Made by a program: the position numbers and the translations under genes | The notes under the pieces: generated by a model | Seen by the model: the letters and a program-made list of their open reading frames with translations, nothing else | The model's database searches: none | Told to the model about the DNA's origin: nothing | Part shown: in pieces, positions 32,384 through 44,551 of the stretch | Position numbering within the stretch: position 1 is the first letter of the stretch | Layout of the letters: every line of letters starts with the position of its first letter | DNA from: Brassica napus | Taxonomy: Eukaryota; Streptophyta; Magnoliopsida; Brassicales; Brassicaceae | Reading direction: 5' to 3' | Length of the DNA stretch: 64,000 bases | NCBI RefSeq assembly: GCF_020379485.1 | Contig: NC_063436.1 | Span: 27,154,423 to 27,218,422, forward strand

Positions 32384-32911
32384 CGATGAGAAAATTGAAC
32401 CTGATCACCTTCTTGTTCTTGTACACGGCATCTTAGCCAGGTATGATATGCCTTTGCATCTTGGTTTTTGTATTATAGATGCCTCTCATTCAGGTTAGGA
32501 TAGTAGAAGCTTGCAAGTGTTGTTGTATCTGAAATTTTGTTTTTATCATTTCTGCTACACTCTGTTTTATAGTCCACTTAATGTATAGATCTAGGTTGTT
32601 CTTGAACTTGAGTGTATAAGCTGATTATCTGTCTCTATATGATGTGAGAGAGAGAATATAGGTTAGACAAGTTATCCAAAAGAACAAGAGCTTAAAGAAG
32701 ATTTCCTTTTTAGCACACTCCCTCGGTGGCTTATCGCAGAGACATGCTGTTGCCGTTCTTTATTCAGCAGCAGTGTCACAAGCCAGTGATGGTGCTGCTC
32801 TCTCTAACTCTGGGAACTCACATCTTCCGCGAGGTAGCCTTGCTGGGCTCGAGCAGATGAATTTTATTACCTTGGCAACACCTCATCTAGGAGTGAGGAC
32901 AGAAAGCAGGT
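32384..32911 (+). pseudogene. DUF676 alpha/beta-hydrolase (lipase) fragment, exon missing
   Basis: Two exon-like pieces are visible. Positions 32384-32440 encode EKIEPDHLLVLVHGILA and end at a donor-like AG|GTATG. Positions 32662 to about 32898 encode VRQVIQKNKSLKKISFLAHS, then LGGL, AVAVLYS and LAGLEQMNFITLATPHLGVR. This is the DUF676 lipase fold with the nucleophile Ser in AHSLGG. The exon expected between them (strand-helix region after the VHGI oxyanion loop) is absent from the 220 bp gap, and everything after the ATPHLG motif is lost. A 22 bp duplication (32350-32371 and 32385-32406) sits at the first exon. It resembles Arabidopsis At1g10040, not a local chromosome 4 gene. An ORF at 31946-32200 may be its 5' part, but this is unproven. 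Confidence 0.7.
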
Positions 32912-33405
32912 TTTATCCATTTCCTGTTATAATAATTGGAACTCGTCAATTGTTTAGTATGATGTTAAAACGGTAGTTCTTTGGTCTCTCCCATTTTTGG
33001 AATTATGAGACTGATCATAGAGGAAGTTGTAGTGTCCACTCTAGCTCAATTTCCATAGCAGTTCATATAATTTTAGACAAGTTTTATTAAGAAACTTTAA
33101 TTAAGAAACTCCCATTGGACCACTCAAAATGAGAGTTTCTTAACTAAATTTTTTAGGTTACTTTTATTAATTAAAAAGTCACTAAGAAACTTATTAGGGG
33201 TAATAGGGATAATCATGCTCTTACAATCAATTCCAAAGATCTCACAAGAGAGAGCTAGATCATGTTATTTGAATAAAATGAAACCTAAGCCCAGTATTAT
33301 ATATGCCCAATAAAAGGCCCACTTATTATGCAAGGAAACGACAATTGCAGACCTTAACAGAGAAAATAATTAAACAAAAAAAAAAGAAATAATCAAAAGA
33401 TTTAA

Positions 33406-33933
33406 GAGAAAAAGACTAGAATAGCACCAAACCAAGTTTTTGTTCCCAAAGTAGCACTCAAGGCTCAAAGTCACAAAAATAGGTTTCATTAAAGAGGTAA
33501 TGTACACTTATACCCCTAGGGTTAATTAATCCAAACTTTAGGGTTTAGAGTTAAAGGGTGGGGTTTTGGAATTAGGGTTTAAAATTTTATAAATAATAAA
33601 TAATAAAATAAAAATAAAAATTTTAAAAACAGTTTCAAAAAGTATTTTTAAATTATAAAAAGAAAATCTGAAAAAAAAAATTTGAAATTTTTTTTAAAAA
33701 AAAAATTATAAAAATTTCGAATCTGAAAACATATAATCTGAAACTATAAAAAAAAATTATTTTTTTTGTTTTTATTTTTTTTATTTTTATTTATTTTAGT
33801 TTGTTTATTTAATTTAAAACCAAGGGTATTAGAGATATTTTACCCTTTAATGAATGTCATTTTTGTGACTTTCTCCTTCTAGTGCTATTTTTGAGACATA
33901 AACTTCAAAAGGTGTTATTATTGACAATTGCCC
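33406..33933. mobile_element. Mutator-like MITE with 9 bp target duplication
   Basis: A perfect 9 bp direct repeat AAGATTTAA flanks the element (33397-33405 and 33934-33942). Long degenerate inverted ends of about 90 bp share AGTCACAAAAAT and CATTAAAG on both arms. Length is 528 bp with a very AT-rich core and no ORF. Long TIRs with a 9 bp duplication indicate the Mutator superfamily. Confidence 0.75.
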
Positions 33934-34071
33934 AAGATTTAATCATATATAGAAGTGTGTTGAGCAGTGTTGAATGTGTGTTGTGTGTGTGTCTATACTA
34001 CTACAGTGTTGAGCTGATTCGACTACTCTTCTACTCTTCTTCTCTCAATGTGTATCTTCTGTTATCTTGTT

Positions 34072-36147
34072 TCAGAATGATGCAGCCATGAGAGCGTTTG
34101 GACCTTCTCCACACCTCCGATGAACATCCTTCATCCGATCAGCTGATCTACAAATCCCACTGCAGCTCCAATCAAACGACGCAACACACATGTTCCCCGC
34201 CTGCGCCTTCCACTCACAATCTGCACTTTCTCATCGATCAAACCTCCATACTTGAAAAATAGATAAAGGAACTTGGATCTCTTTTTTACCTGTAGTACCA
34301 CAACACAGCCTACGGTCATCTACATGCTCCACATCCAATCCAAGAAACCATGATCCTAAAGACACATCCTCATTCACATACTTGTGTAGTACGTTTCTGT
34401 ATCCACACAGTCAAACGTATGAGAGCGTATAAAGCACAAAGCAGATTAGTTTTTTTTTCTGGGGAAAGAACTCAACTTGTTTATAGATATGTAAGACGCT
34501 AACTCCCTGGAGATCGCGTAGAGCTGACCAGTGGCGTGGCGGAAGTACTTGTTACCCTCTTCTCCAAATTTCCAGTACTCCGGCTCATGATATCTCACTC
34601 CTCTTCATAAAGAAATGAACATGAGACAGACAAAACATTGTGTAATGAGACTGAAGAAGTCTGTTGGTAAGGTGAAGAGCTCTTACTTCTGAGCAAGAAC
34701 GGGTCCAGACTTCATGCAACCAATGTAGACTCGAGGCTTCGTGCGGTATCTTGCTAGCTCTACTCCCAGCGTGGCTGCAGAAACAGAAGTTGAGATGACA
34801 AGAGACATAACAATTTTTAGATAAAAGTAAAAGATGGTTTGATTCTCTCTCTCACCTATGTTTACATGGACATCATCGTCGACTTTAACGTAGAAGTCTG
34901 CATCCCACAACGCAAAAGCAGTGGTGAAGTAAGATTTAGTCTTTGCTGACAGCTCTAGATAACCTTCAACGTGATCCTTTGTACTCAAAAACATTACATA
35001 AGAATTTTAGAGAACAGAAAGGCATGATGAAACCTATCCACAACTCTCTTACCAGCCTCAAGAAGTCTCCATGTTTACTTTCTTCAGCTTGAATCGCTCT
35101 ATCAAGAATCCCTCCAGGAGTGGCACTACACACGAGAAAACACTAATATTATTTATATTACATGAATCAACCACGCAAGTAACTATATGTGCCTCTCTAA
35201 GGTACTACCTATGGCCTATTACAAAGCGCATCACTATCCCTTTCTCTTCCTCTAGCTTCTTTCTCTCCTCACCTAATGTAAGAAGATCAATGTTCAGTCT
35301 CACACAATCAACTTAAGAATGAGACCTAAGGGATTAGATGAACATACCGGGAGGCATCCAAGTAGCACGAACCGAATCCCTGCGCTTTCTGCTGTTAAAC
35401 GCAGTGTTGATCCCAACAACCATCAGATACTTTCTTCTGGTAACAGTTTCAGGGAGCTTGAACTCATCAGAGACTGGTGAACCGTTCGTGATGGATTCTT
35501 GCGCGGCTCTTGCAGCCGCTAGTTCCATTTCCAGAGTCGAGATCGTTTTGCCTAGTGTTCTGCGTAACACACTTATTCAAGCTCAATGCTAAAAAAAAAA
35601 GAAGAAGGAAAGAAGTGAAGTTTCATATCAGGTCTTTTCTTAATCACTTACTGAGTTGCATCAGGACTCTTGTACACTTCTCCAAGGCTTGTCTTCTAAT
35701 GAAGAACAATACGGAATTAAGAATGTCCTTCTAAGGATTCATGACACTTATCAAGTTCCACCTAAAGTTAGAAGACTTACTTTTGATGAATCACAGTCCT
35801 CTGACATTAAGAGCAGCCGTTCATCTGAAGCTGCTTCCCTTGATGATGCAACATTGGCTTCAGGCTCTGGCCACATTCTATTTAAACACACTCAAAAGAT
35901 AAGTTTTTTTTTCCCTTCTTGTAAGATAAAGTTGCAATTTTTACCGGAATATTCAAAAACAGAGGATTTATATATATTGAAGAGTTAGTTAAATCTACAG
36001 AGCAGTGTTCTGTTATTACCTGTCGGAGAAGAGAGTTCCCGCGCAGAAGAAACCGATGCAGAGTAAGAAAGTCCATTTCTTTGAGACAAAACTCTTTGAA
36101 GCCGACGACAGCTCTACTCCTCTATGGTGATGATGCTTCAACGACAT
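34072..36147 (-). CDS. B3GALT4: Beta-1,3-galactosyltransferase, GT31 family
   Basis: The model is an 11-exon complement(join(34072..34220, 34290..34396, 34477..34602, 34687..34774, 34856..34976, 35053..35125, 35209..35272, 35348..35559, 35652..35695, 35781..35877, 36020..36147)), 402 residues, with every junction in frame. It should be a Golgi type II membrane enzyme adding beta-1,3-galactose to glycans such as arabinogalactan proteins. A short cytosolic tail is followed by a membrane anchor ([16 protein letters not shown], about 24-39) and a stem with DUF4094-like sequence. The GT31 domain follows, with the conserved VRATWMPPG, the metal-binding DDD in [12 protein letters not shown], and the [14 protein letters not shown] motif. 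A Cys-rich C terminus contains CCGTTDCEWKA. Order and neighbours match about At4g26940. Confidence 0.93.
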
Positions 36148-37957
36148 TTTGTTGTGTTTCTAAGCAAAACCATATAAGGATCTTCTTCTATCTATCGATC
36201 CCAAGGGAACCCAGAAAGAAAGAATCTCATCAAAGAGCTACTAAAACCCCAAACCTCCAGTTTTTTTTTTCAGATCCAGAAAAAGATTATTAGATTGATT
36301 CCTATGAAAAGTTTGGAGAACAATGTAGGGAGAAGCCTAGCAAGAGAAGTCGGGGCTTTGTTTTTGTACTTGCGTTACGAAGCTGGAGAAAGAAAGATGA
36401 ATGGAATCTTATTTTTATCATTAGTGCCGATTGTGTGTTTGTGATAGTTTAACAGACTAATAGTGCCCATTAGTAGTTTAGTACTTAGCTTTATTAGTTA
36501 ACCTTTCACTTTACAGTAATAAATAATACAGTAGCAAAGGAGATTAGACATTACGAAGCTACCGACACTGACTACCCGACCATATAAATTGAACAACGAA
36601 CATAGTCCAATACTCAAAACAATAGAAAGAATCTCTCAGTTCGCAGAGTTATGCAATCTTTCATCAGCAATCTTTGTCTTGTTATTACATAAATGTGCGG
36701 GCGGGTATTGTAAAAATTACTCAACATGAAAGATGATATGTTTGATCCTGAAGTTTAATCGAGTTTCCTTGTTCACATGTTGCTGTCATAAAATGGCGAC
36801 AAATGGAATCAACATCGACCCACGTGCGCACCACGTGAACCTCAATCAATGCTTCGGTTTTTGGAACCGTTTAAGAACGAACATTTTTCGGATCGGTTTG
36901 GTTCAGATAGTGTCGGGTTCGGTTCGGATTCTTATTTTTTTTTATAGAACTGAAGTGAAACCATGTAAATAAATCGAGATTGGTTCGGATTTAAAGCCAA
37001 AACAATAAAAAATCCCGAAAATCTGAGTTAAACACGAAAAAAATCCGAAAAATATCCAGGTAATTCGGATAGTTCAGATTTTTTTAGATATTTTTTTATT
37101 TATAAATAATATTTTATATATACTAAAATTAAAAATAAATAATTTTTTAATATATTCAAAAAAATTCGGGTACCCATTCAGTTCTCGATTCGGTCTCGGT
37201 TTGATTTTGGTTTTCTGGATTTAAAAATATAAAAACCGTTCGGGTTTTTGTAATTTTCGATCCGGTTTTGGTCTCGGTTTATTGGTTTGGTTCCGGTTTG
37301 GTTTTCGTGTTTTGGATAATATGCCGAGGACTATCCCTTACACCTCACCTCTATTTTTCCTCATACATGATAGGGGTTATTTGTGAAAATACATGATAGG
37401 GGTTATTTGTGAAATAACCAAAAAAAAGTGGGAAATTAGTTTTGTAGAAAGAAAATAGAGAGAGATGAGAAAATAAGAGAGAGAGAGAGTGTGAAATTGG
37501 TTATTTAGTTAATTTTGGGTTTTTGTTTGGTTATTGGGTGTAAATTCCCTACATAATATGTCTGGTTAATAGAGAGATCTATCAGCGTTTTTTGTTTGTT
37601 CAGCTAAGTGTCATTTGCTGTTTGAATATCGCTGTCATCGACGGTTCGAATCGTGTGGTTCAATGAACCCCAAGCTGTATAATCTTTATTTCACGAACGT
37701 CTTTTTGTTTCTCTTACTTAAAAGTCAAATCTTATAAACTTTGCATCAGTTTCAACAATAATAGACCTTTGTTTTATTATGCCAAATTAAATCACATATT
37801 AATACATACATACATCCACCTTAACAAACTAAAGATTTTAAAAGAAAATTCTAATAGTTCCTATAATGAAAAAAAATCTAATGATAGTGAAAATATATAT
37901 AGACCATTCATATATATATATAAACATATAAATATATAATAATCTACAATCTTTTGT
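36148..37957. other. B3GALT4 promoter and repeat-rich spacer
   Basis: Two CACGTG boxes lie at 36821-36826 and 36832-36837. From about 36850 to 37320 the sequence is rich in CGGTTTGGTT and TTCGGTTCGG strings around an AT-rich core, typical of a decayed DNA transposon. A 27 bp unit (acatgataggggttatttgtgaaa) is tandemly doubled at about 37363-37412. No gene was seen. Confidence 0.45.
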
Positions 37958-38416
37958 CTATTCAAGAAATCCAGTTTTCTTCAATACTGCGTTCCTGACT
38001 TTGCTCAAATCTCTTCCTTTCAATTTCCTTCCAACTCCTTCCATAACCGAGGACGACGATGATGACCGACTCCGCCGCAGAAAATACTCTTCCGGTGATA
38101 CATTCTCATCATCATCATCATCATCCTCTAGTTTCTTTGTCTTCTTTCTGTGAACCATTGACGACCACTCTGGAACATTGACAGGAGCCGAGTGTTGTCC
38201 CATATGTGCCATTTCTTCTATGCGCTCCCTCTCTGGAATCATCCTAGGCTCACTCGAAAGAAAAGTTTGTGCTAGTAAAGAGGGTTTACTCGTATGGTTG
38301 CTGATCATCAACGAGGGTTGATGATATCCATCAAGAACATCCCACACATCTTCTTCTTGATAATCTCCATCTTTCAAAGATCTCCACACATCATATCTCT
38401 TGATGTTCTTCTCCAT
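37958..38416 (-). CDS. S40-family senescence regulator (DUF584)
   Basis: This is an intronless 152-residue protein. S40 proteins are small, often nuclear, and rise during leaf senescence; the biochemical role is not known. Family marks are the N-terminal YDVWRSLKDGDYQEEDVWDV, the central SAPVNVPEW, an acidic run DDDDDDE, and the C-terminal SPEEYFLRRS with GVGRKLKGRDLSKVRNAVLK. The start at 38416 (MEKNIKRYD) fits the family. A longer frame upstream (MWLAKRS...) reads through leader sequence and is not favoured. The place matches about At4g26950. A broken copy of its 5' end lies 2.8 kb to the right. Confidence 0.88.
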   Translation of the reverse strand: MEKNIKRYDVWRSLKDGDYQEEDVWDVLDGYHQPSLMISNHTSKPSLLAQTFLSSEPRMIPERERIEEMAHMGQHSAPVNVPEWSSMVHRKKTKKLEDDDDDDENVSPEEYFLRRSRSSSSSSVMEGVGRKLKGRDLSKVRNAVLKKTGFLE

Positions 38417-41126
38417 TGATAACTCACTACTTCTACAAACACAACAGAGTAACAATATATAAGGATTTTTAATTAGCGTACTCCTCTTAGCCAGCCACAA
38501 AATAGCAAAGAGAAAAGAATGTAAGAATCTACCTACCTTAAGTTTATTAGTTGAGCCTTGGAGACTATACTAATATAGTGAGATTTATAGAGTTGAATCT
38601 GTGACAAGAAAAACAGTAAAAAGAGCTTGAGAATTTGAGAAGAGAAATGAAGAAAGTGACACAAGAGGTGTGGGATTGAAGATCAACACAAGGATTGGTT
38701 CTTATGTTGTCTTCATAGATATGATCCAAAAAAACATGGCCAGGACCCATAGATTATACGTCCGGACAATAATATATCTTGCATCATCAATGTTGGTGCG
38801 TTCTGTGATAATGAAAAGTCAAACAAAGTACACTGTCTACCAAGGCATATGTGATCAAACTTACTTTGAATGCTTCACCACGTGAAGTAACTTATGATTT
38901 GAAACTACTAGTTATATATTAGTATATGAGTATCACATGGACTATGTTAAGGGTTAACTATAATATCCCACTTTTTGTTTCTAAAATAAACCAAAAAGTT
39001 CACAGATTCATCCCCTTTAAGATTAAAATTTTGAGCCTTTTAACTTTTAACAATAGTTCAGTTCGGACGGCTGACCTGGTAAAATATTAATATCCAAGTT
39101 TTAGGACAAAACTGCAAGTCATCAGCGTTTGTGTATTGTGTTGATAAATGATACCAGAATGCATGGTGTTTCGTGGTGTCCATAGTTGGACATGCCCTGC
39201 GGTGGATTTTTTAACGAGACCACACATTTACCTACATGATAACCGATGATAAATCTGATTAAATATAGCTAAAAGTATCTAAATCTTAGAAAAATATCTA
39301 AAAAGAAATATCGTTAATATTCGCTAAAGTTTCTTAGATGACCGGAAATATTATATATGTCGGCTAATTAAGGTGATGATTGTTTCATTAGTTTTTAGTT
39401 TTAGTTTTTGGTTCTTAGATTTTAGTTTTTGGTTTTTAGATTTTGGTTTTTAATTTTCAGTTTTTGGTTTTTGGTTTTTAGATTTAGATTTTGATTTTGG
39501 TTTTTGGTTTTTCTGTATTTTTTTTTATTTTTCAAAAATTAATTAATACATTACCTTAAAATAATACAACAAAATAGCAATAAATATTTAGACTTACAAT
39601 TAAAATTATATAAATATTATGATTATTATTTTAAAATAAAATACATTAACATATTTTAATTATCATAGTTTTATAAAAAAATATATTATAATAAAATATA
39701 TATCATAAAATGTATATAAATTGCACAAAAATAAAAATATTTAAAAGTTTGAAACTGCTTAGAAAATTTTCTTATATTAATTATTTTCTAATTTTTAAAA
39801 CTTAAATAGCAATAGTTTTTCTTATATACATATTATAAATTATACAAAAATAAAAAAAACTTCAAATTTAGAAACTAATTATAAATTGTACTAATAAAAC
39901 ATATTATGTTTTCTAATTTTTATTTATTTTTAATTTGACTAATAAGTATTAAAATTATTCAATTATTTTATATATAGAAATTAATAACGAAGTTCTAAAA
40001 TTATTTAATATTATTTATAAAATATATAGATTTATTTTACGGATATGAAACACAAATAAATTATATCACATTATTGTTTAAATTATATCTAATGTACAAA
40101 AAACTGAATGATTATTTATCTGTATGAAAATATTATTTATTAATTTAATTCTTTGTTTTTCATAAAAGTTCGCAAAAGTTGGTTTTTGGTTTTTCTTCCT
40201 AAATTGGTTAAACTTTTCAAAAACTAGTTTTCCTAAATTTTAGGGAATCTATTTATTAAAAATTTTGATTGGCAAATCAAATGATTTCTACAAAAACAAA
40301 AACTAAAAACAAAACTTAATTGGATGAAAATTGATTTTTTCAAAAACAAAAACTACAAACAATCAACCTCTAAAATGCATATTATAATTGCATCTAATCT
40401 AAGCACGAGTGAATGAGTTGAAAAAGTTTGAAAAAAATAATATTTTCTCTATTCAATTTTAATCGGACACACAAATTAATAAAATATATATTTTTATATA
40501 TTTATTAAATAAAATGTTATTATCTATATATTTAATCACATTTCAACCAATAAAAAATCAGGTCAAAATATAAAGTTAATTAATTTACATTAAAATTATA
40601 GAAAAACATCTATCCTAAAATGAAAAAAATTATTCTAGAGCACAATTAAAATGAAACAGAGGAAGCAATAGTGATGTGATTTGGTTTGGTCTTTAAGAAC
40701 AGACAAAACTTTTAGTTTGAGAGGAACATTTTCAGTGGATGTCAATTGCTTGGGGCCCTTTTGAGTAGCCGCCATTCATCGAACTTTGATTTTTTTTTTT
40801 TTGTCAACTTCATCGAACTTTGATACTCTTCTTTAAACAAAAAAAAAGAGACAATTTCAGGTTTTGGTTTTATCTATGCTGACCTAATCAATTTGAGCCA
40901 TGATTTGTGAGAGCGACGGTTTGTATATTCTGGGCCTTAATCAACAAATACATTTTGCGGTCCACAGTAAAGACCAACAAGCTTTCATAAGAATTCGTCT
41001 AAGAGTGGGCACTGATGAGTGATGAGTAAGAATATGTGTGTTATGTTTACGGAAGTATGAAATCATCACCAAAGTACAATACTAGATAGCTACGCATAAC
41101 CTAATTTACACTGTCCACCAAACATT
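38417..41126. other. S40 promoter and AT-rich transposon-like region
   Basis: The S40 promoter lies at about 38417-38720. A 1 kb element of the GGTTTTT-repeat family occupies about 39369-40366, with imperfect inverted ends (ggtgatgattgttt at left; aaacaatcaacctc at right). No coding sequence was seen. Confidence 0.5.
39369..40366. mobile_element. AT-rich TIR element, GGTTTTT-repeat family
   Basis: The left end GGTGATGATTGTTT pairs imperfectly with the right end AAACAATCAACCTC. Just inside the left end is a run of TTTTTGGTTTTTAGATTTTGG repeats. The closing motif AAACTAGTTTTCCTAAATTTTA also occurs in the relic near 19230. There is no ORF and no clear target duplication. Confidence 0.5.
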
Positions 41127-41512
41127 CCCACACATATCTTCTTAAAAATCTGCATCCCTAAAAGATCTACATTCCTTATGTCTCTTGTTTGTTCTTCTCC
41201 ACTGATGGTACTCGCTTGCTTCTACAAACAGCATAATAAGACCAGCAAAAATAATTGATTAATTAGACAAGAGCTCCCAACTAGTCGCATCATAGGAAAA
41301 CTTAAAAGAATGTAAGAATCTAGGTACCTTTTGTCTACTTATTGAAGATGGGAGAAAATTAGTTATCAATATTATATGAATATATATGGTGTTTTTAATA
41401 TATAAAATTTCAAGTGGAATCTCAGAGGAAAGAGGAAGAAAGTGACACAAGAGGTGTGGTATTGAAGAACAACACAACAAGATTGGTTCTTATTTTTTCT
41501 TCATGGATACAA
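41127..41512 (-). pseudogene. Broken duplicate of the S40 gene 5' region
   Basis: Minus-strand sequence at 41127-41202 aligns with the first about 75 bases of the S40 coding region, but the start codon is GTG (41202) and the frame is not kept. Sequence at 41303-41512 aligns with the S40 promoter, including GTAAGAATCTA at the left and a conserved block at about 41430-41510 (aagaaagtgacacaagaggt, ggttcttat). The body and 3' end are absent. Confidence 0.7.
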
Positions 41513-42101
41513 TCCAACCTATATAATATTATTTCCAGTGGCGGTCACTATCATCATCATCAATATTGTTTTGTTCTTTGATGATGAGGAGTTCAACGGT
41601 CAAACAAAGCACACTACACTAGTAATTAACACTAATATACTAAACCATTGTAGCCAATTTCACTTCTAGTTCCTTCACCATGGGAATTGAGTAGTAGTTT
41701 AATCATAATTCGAGACTAACGATTTAGATATCCCACATGTTTTACTAAATAAACCAATAGGTTCACAGCTCCATCCCCTTCAAATCCAGATGGAAATTTT
41801 GCGGTTTGAATAGAAAATGCAGAAGTGACAAATATCATTACATATAATTCGTTTTTTACCACTTTAATTTGAATCTAAGCATTAACATGAACAGATTCAT
41901 AATTAAAGTAACAGAGCCAAGAGTTTTATCTTCAATAAGAACCCACTGTTCTTCTTCATTCGCTTTGCTTTCCCAAAAAAAACTCTGTGAAATGATACAA
42001 CATAACCAAAGTAGAGAAGTGGCATACACTGATCTTCCTCTTTACGTATTCTTTGACGCCTGTTTTTATACAGAGAATACAACCCTCATTCATCAAGTAA
42101 A

Positions 42102-43931
42102 CTACTTCTTGCGCAAACACCTGGTGGCCTTTGATGCAAAAGCCATTGCTTTGGCTTCGTCACTGGACATCATCCAATCCCTCTCAGCACGACGCTGCTG
42201 TTGCCTTGCATTCTTTGCTCGTTTAGGGGCTAACCGTGCGTCTCTCTCCGCAAACGCTAGTCTGAACTTCTCTGCTATCGACAGCTCACTGGAGGAGGAG
42301 GTCAATGATAATGAGGATGTTGTGGGTATCTTCACAACTCCTCTAACAACCCACGTCTTGGGATCAATATCTTTCACAAAGGGCTCGTCCAATGCAACGT
42401 CTGGTGATGCTTCTCGAGGAACCTCGTGTAGACTGTAAGTGAGAAACGAAGGCTTGGGGTTTACTACTATTCTTGGACATTCCATGGATAGCATCTCCAA
42501 CGAATCTTTATCAATTCTTGGCTGCAGAAGAAGCAAGTTAGAAAGTAGATTCTTGTTATTAACTGATAGCTTAGTTGTCAAGAGGGACAATACGCACCCA
42601 AACAAGCCAACGCAGTGAGTGACCACCATGACCAATCTCTGTAACGTCTAGTTCTTCCCATGTGTCTCCTTCAACATTACTCAAGTCTGGCTTAAACAAA
42701 CTCAAAGATCTGCGTGCGGTGGACTCACTGCTTGGGCATCCTCTGCAATATTAATTTTTTTTTCTCTCATTTGCCTGTTTTTTATAAAGTTTGTTAGCTC
42801 CCCTAGTCAAACCCACACAGTATGGGTTCAGTTCTATCTCACTTTTTACCCAGCAAAAAAAAATTACTTTAATTCACGAGTAAATAGACAAGCCAACCCT
42901 GAAAAATCAACAGATGAAAAGTCAGTTAAGTCCAATTAAAGATAAGTTTTACCCGCATCTTAGAGTTTCCAATGATCGGCAGTTTTGTACAAGCTCCGAG
43001 ACTCCCATGGATGTGATCTTGTTGCACCGGCTGCATTACAAAAACAATGCAACTATATATTACACGAGATGGGCCCAAAAACACACACACACACACTTAT
43101 CCAGTGAGCAGAAGATCCTAGCTCAAGAATCAACAAGACCAGAACTACAAAAAAAAATCACTATTCCAACCGAACAGAATCAGACATATGTTTTGGTAGA
43201 TTGTCTTCTTCCCATCTTAAAGGAAGTAGATGGTTCCAAAAATTCGATCAATGGCTAATAGCTAAGCTTAAGAAACACACAGAGAAAGTATTCATGCTAC
43301 CCAGCCAGCTAGTCATCTATTATTAGTACCTAATGTCCACAGCTCGGAGAGATTTGCACATCTCCGAGACTTTAGCTAACCCAGAATCCGAAACATCTGA
43401 ACCGCTAACGTCTAGAATCTCCCAGGAAGTGTCAGCCAAAGAGACAACCAAATCATCATCCAGTAGCTTTCTTCTTTTAGCAATGGCTGCAATCGACATC
43501 TGTTGCACATGAATAATACGCCTTTTGATTAGCAATTACATAGTATTAACAGATAATACAGGTGAGAGCAAGTAAAACACAAAGAACTAAGCAACCTTGA
43601 TGTCGGCAGGAAAGATGTCGGAGATATCAGCTAAACAAGGAATGATTTCTTCTAAATGCCTCCCAACAACACCAAGGCATAAGCTAATAAGAGATGGAGG
43701 TCCTCGTTTCAACGCAGAGATTCCTGTGATTTAAGCAAAAACCAGCAGACAAATGTCAGAATCCAAACACATAAACCTCAGCTGTCAATAAAGCTTTGCA
43801 ATTTGCAGAAACAAAGAGCTAAGAGGAACGGATTAAGAGAGAGTCGCATAAACAAGAACGTCAGAAAGCGAGGGGGGCTTACGTGAGGAAGATAGATAAG
43901 CCGAAACAGGAATCTTTATTCTTTGGTTCAT
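42102..43931 (-). CDS. RNI-like (leucine-rich repeat) superfamily protein
   Basis: The model is complement(join(42102..42521, 42598..42742, 42953..43030, 43330..43499, 43596..43723, 43883..43931)), 329 residues. It contains AMN1-type LRRs (SWEILDVSGSDVSDSGLAKV, then SLRAVDISRCNKITSMGVSE and SLETLRCGGCP). The C-terminal region is rich in basic residues and Ser (about residues 270-329, ending ATRCLRKK). No F-box was seen, so an SCF role is not supported; function is unknown. The start at 43931 gives MNQRIKIPVSAYLSSSRISA, which joins exon 2 in frame. An ATG 67 bp upstream is out of frame and opens an overlapping uORF. The position matches about At4g26980. Confidence 0.85.
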
Positions 43932-44551
43932 GACTCTTATTCAAATCCAGATTCTTGAGCGAAGTCGCTAGCTTTCCTTCTGAATTTCTAATTTCCATCA
44001 AAATTCACCGTCAAAATCAGAGATCGCCGGAACTTTCGAGTTCATAGGATTATTTGCGGACGGCGGACTATAGGAATCTCCGGCAAAGTCAACCGAAACA
44101 AAAAAAAACGATTAAATTAACCGGCATAGCGTCGTTTGTCGGGCCTAAACATTGTCCGAATTCAGACATGGGCCTTTTAACTTTATATTTGTGACGGAAG
44201 CTTCTGTTGCCGGTTTAGTTCATTTCGGTTCAATAATCTGGTTCAATAATTATTCCGGTTTGTTTTTTCGCTTAAACGGTAGCGTTTCAAACGCCATTTA
44301 GCGAGCTCTCAAAATATGGATCTATAATGTTTTTTTGCCAATTTATGTCAACCAAAGAATCATAAATAATGTTTTCACTTTTCACATTTTACAACAGTTT
44401 TTTTACCCAAATCCAACTCGATAAACCAATGAATCAATCAATGACTAGTAATAGACGAACCAAACAATAAACCCTTACTAGGTTGGAATGGAGAGGCAAA
44501 GAATGAAGGTATGAAACCAAAAAAAAGAAAAGAAAAAAAGGGAGACTCTAA
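43932..44551. other. RNI-like promoter and 3' flank of the SM/PAM2 gene
   Basis: The leader has a uORF starting at 43998. TGGGCC-type elements occur near 44135 (reverse) and 44169. AT-rich spacer follows. No other gene was seen. Confidence 0.45.

Noticed and set aside
43081..43100. Short (AC)n run inside an RNI-like intron
   Set aside because: Ordinary microsatellite with no sign of function.
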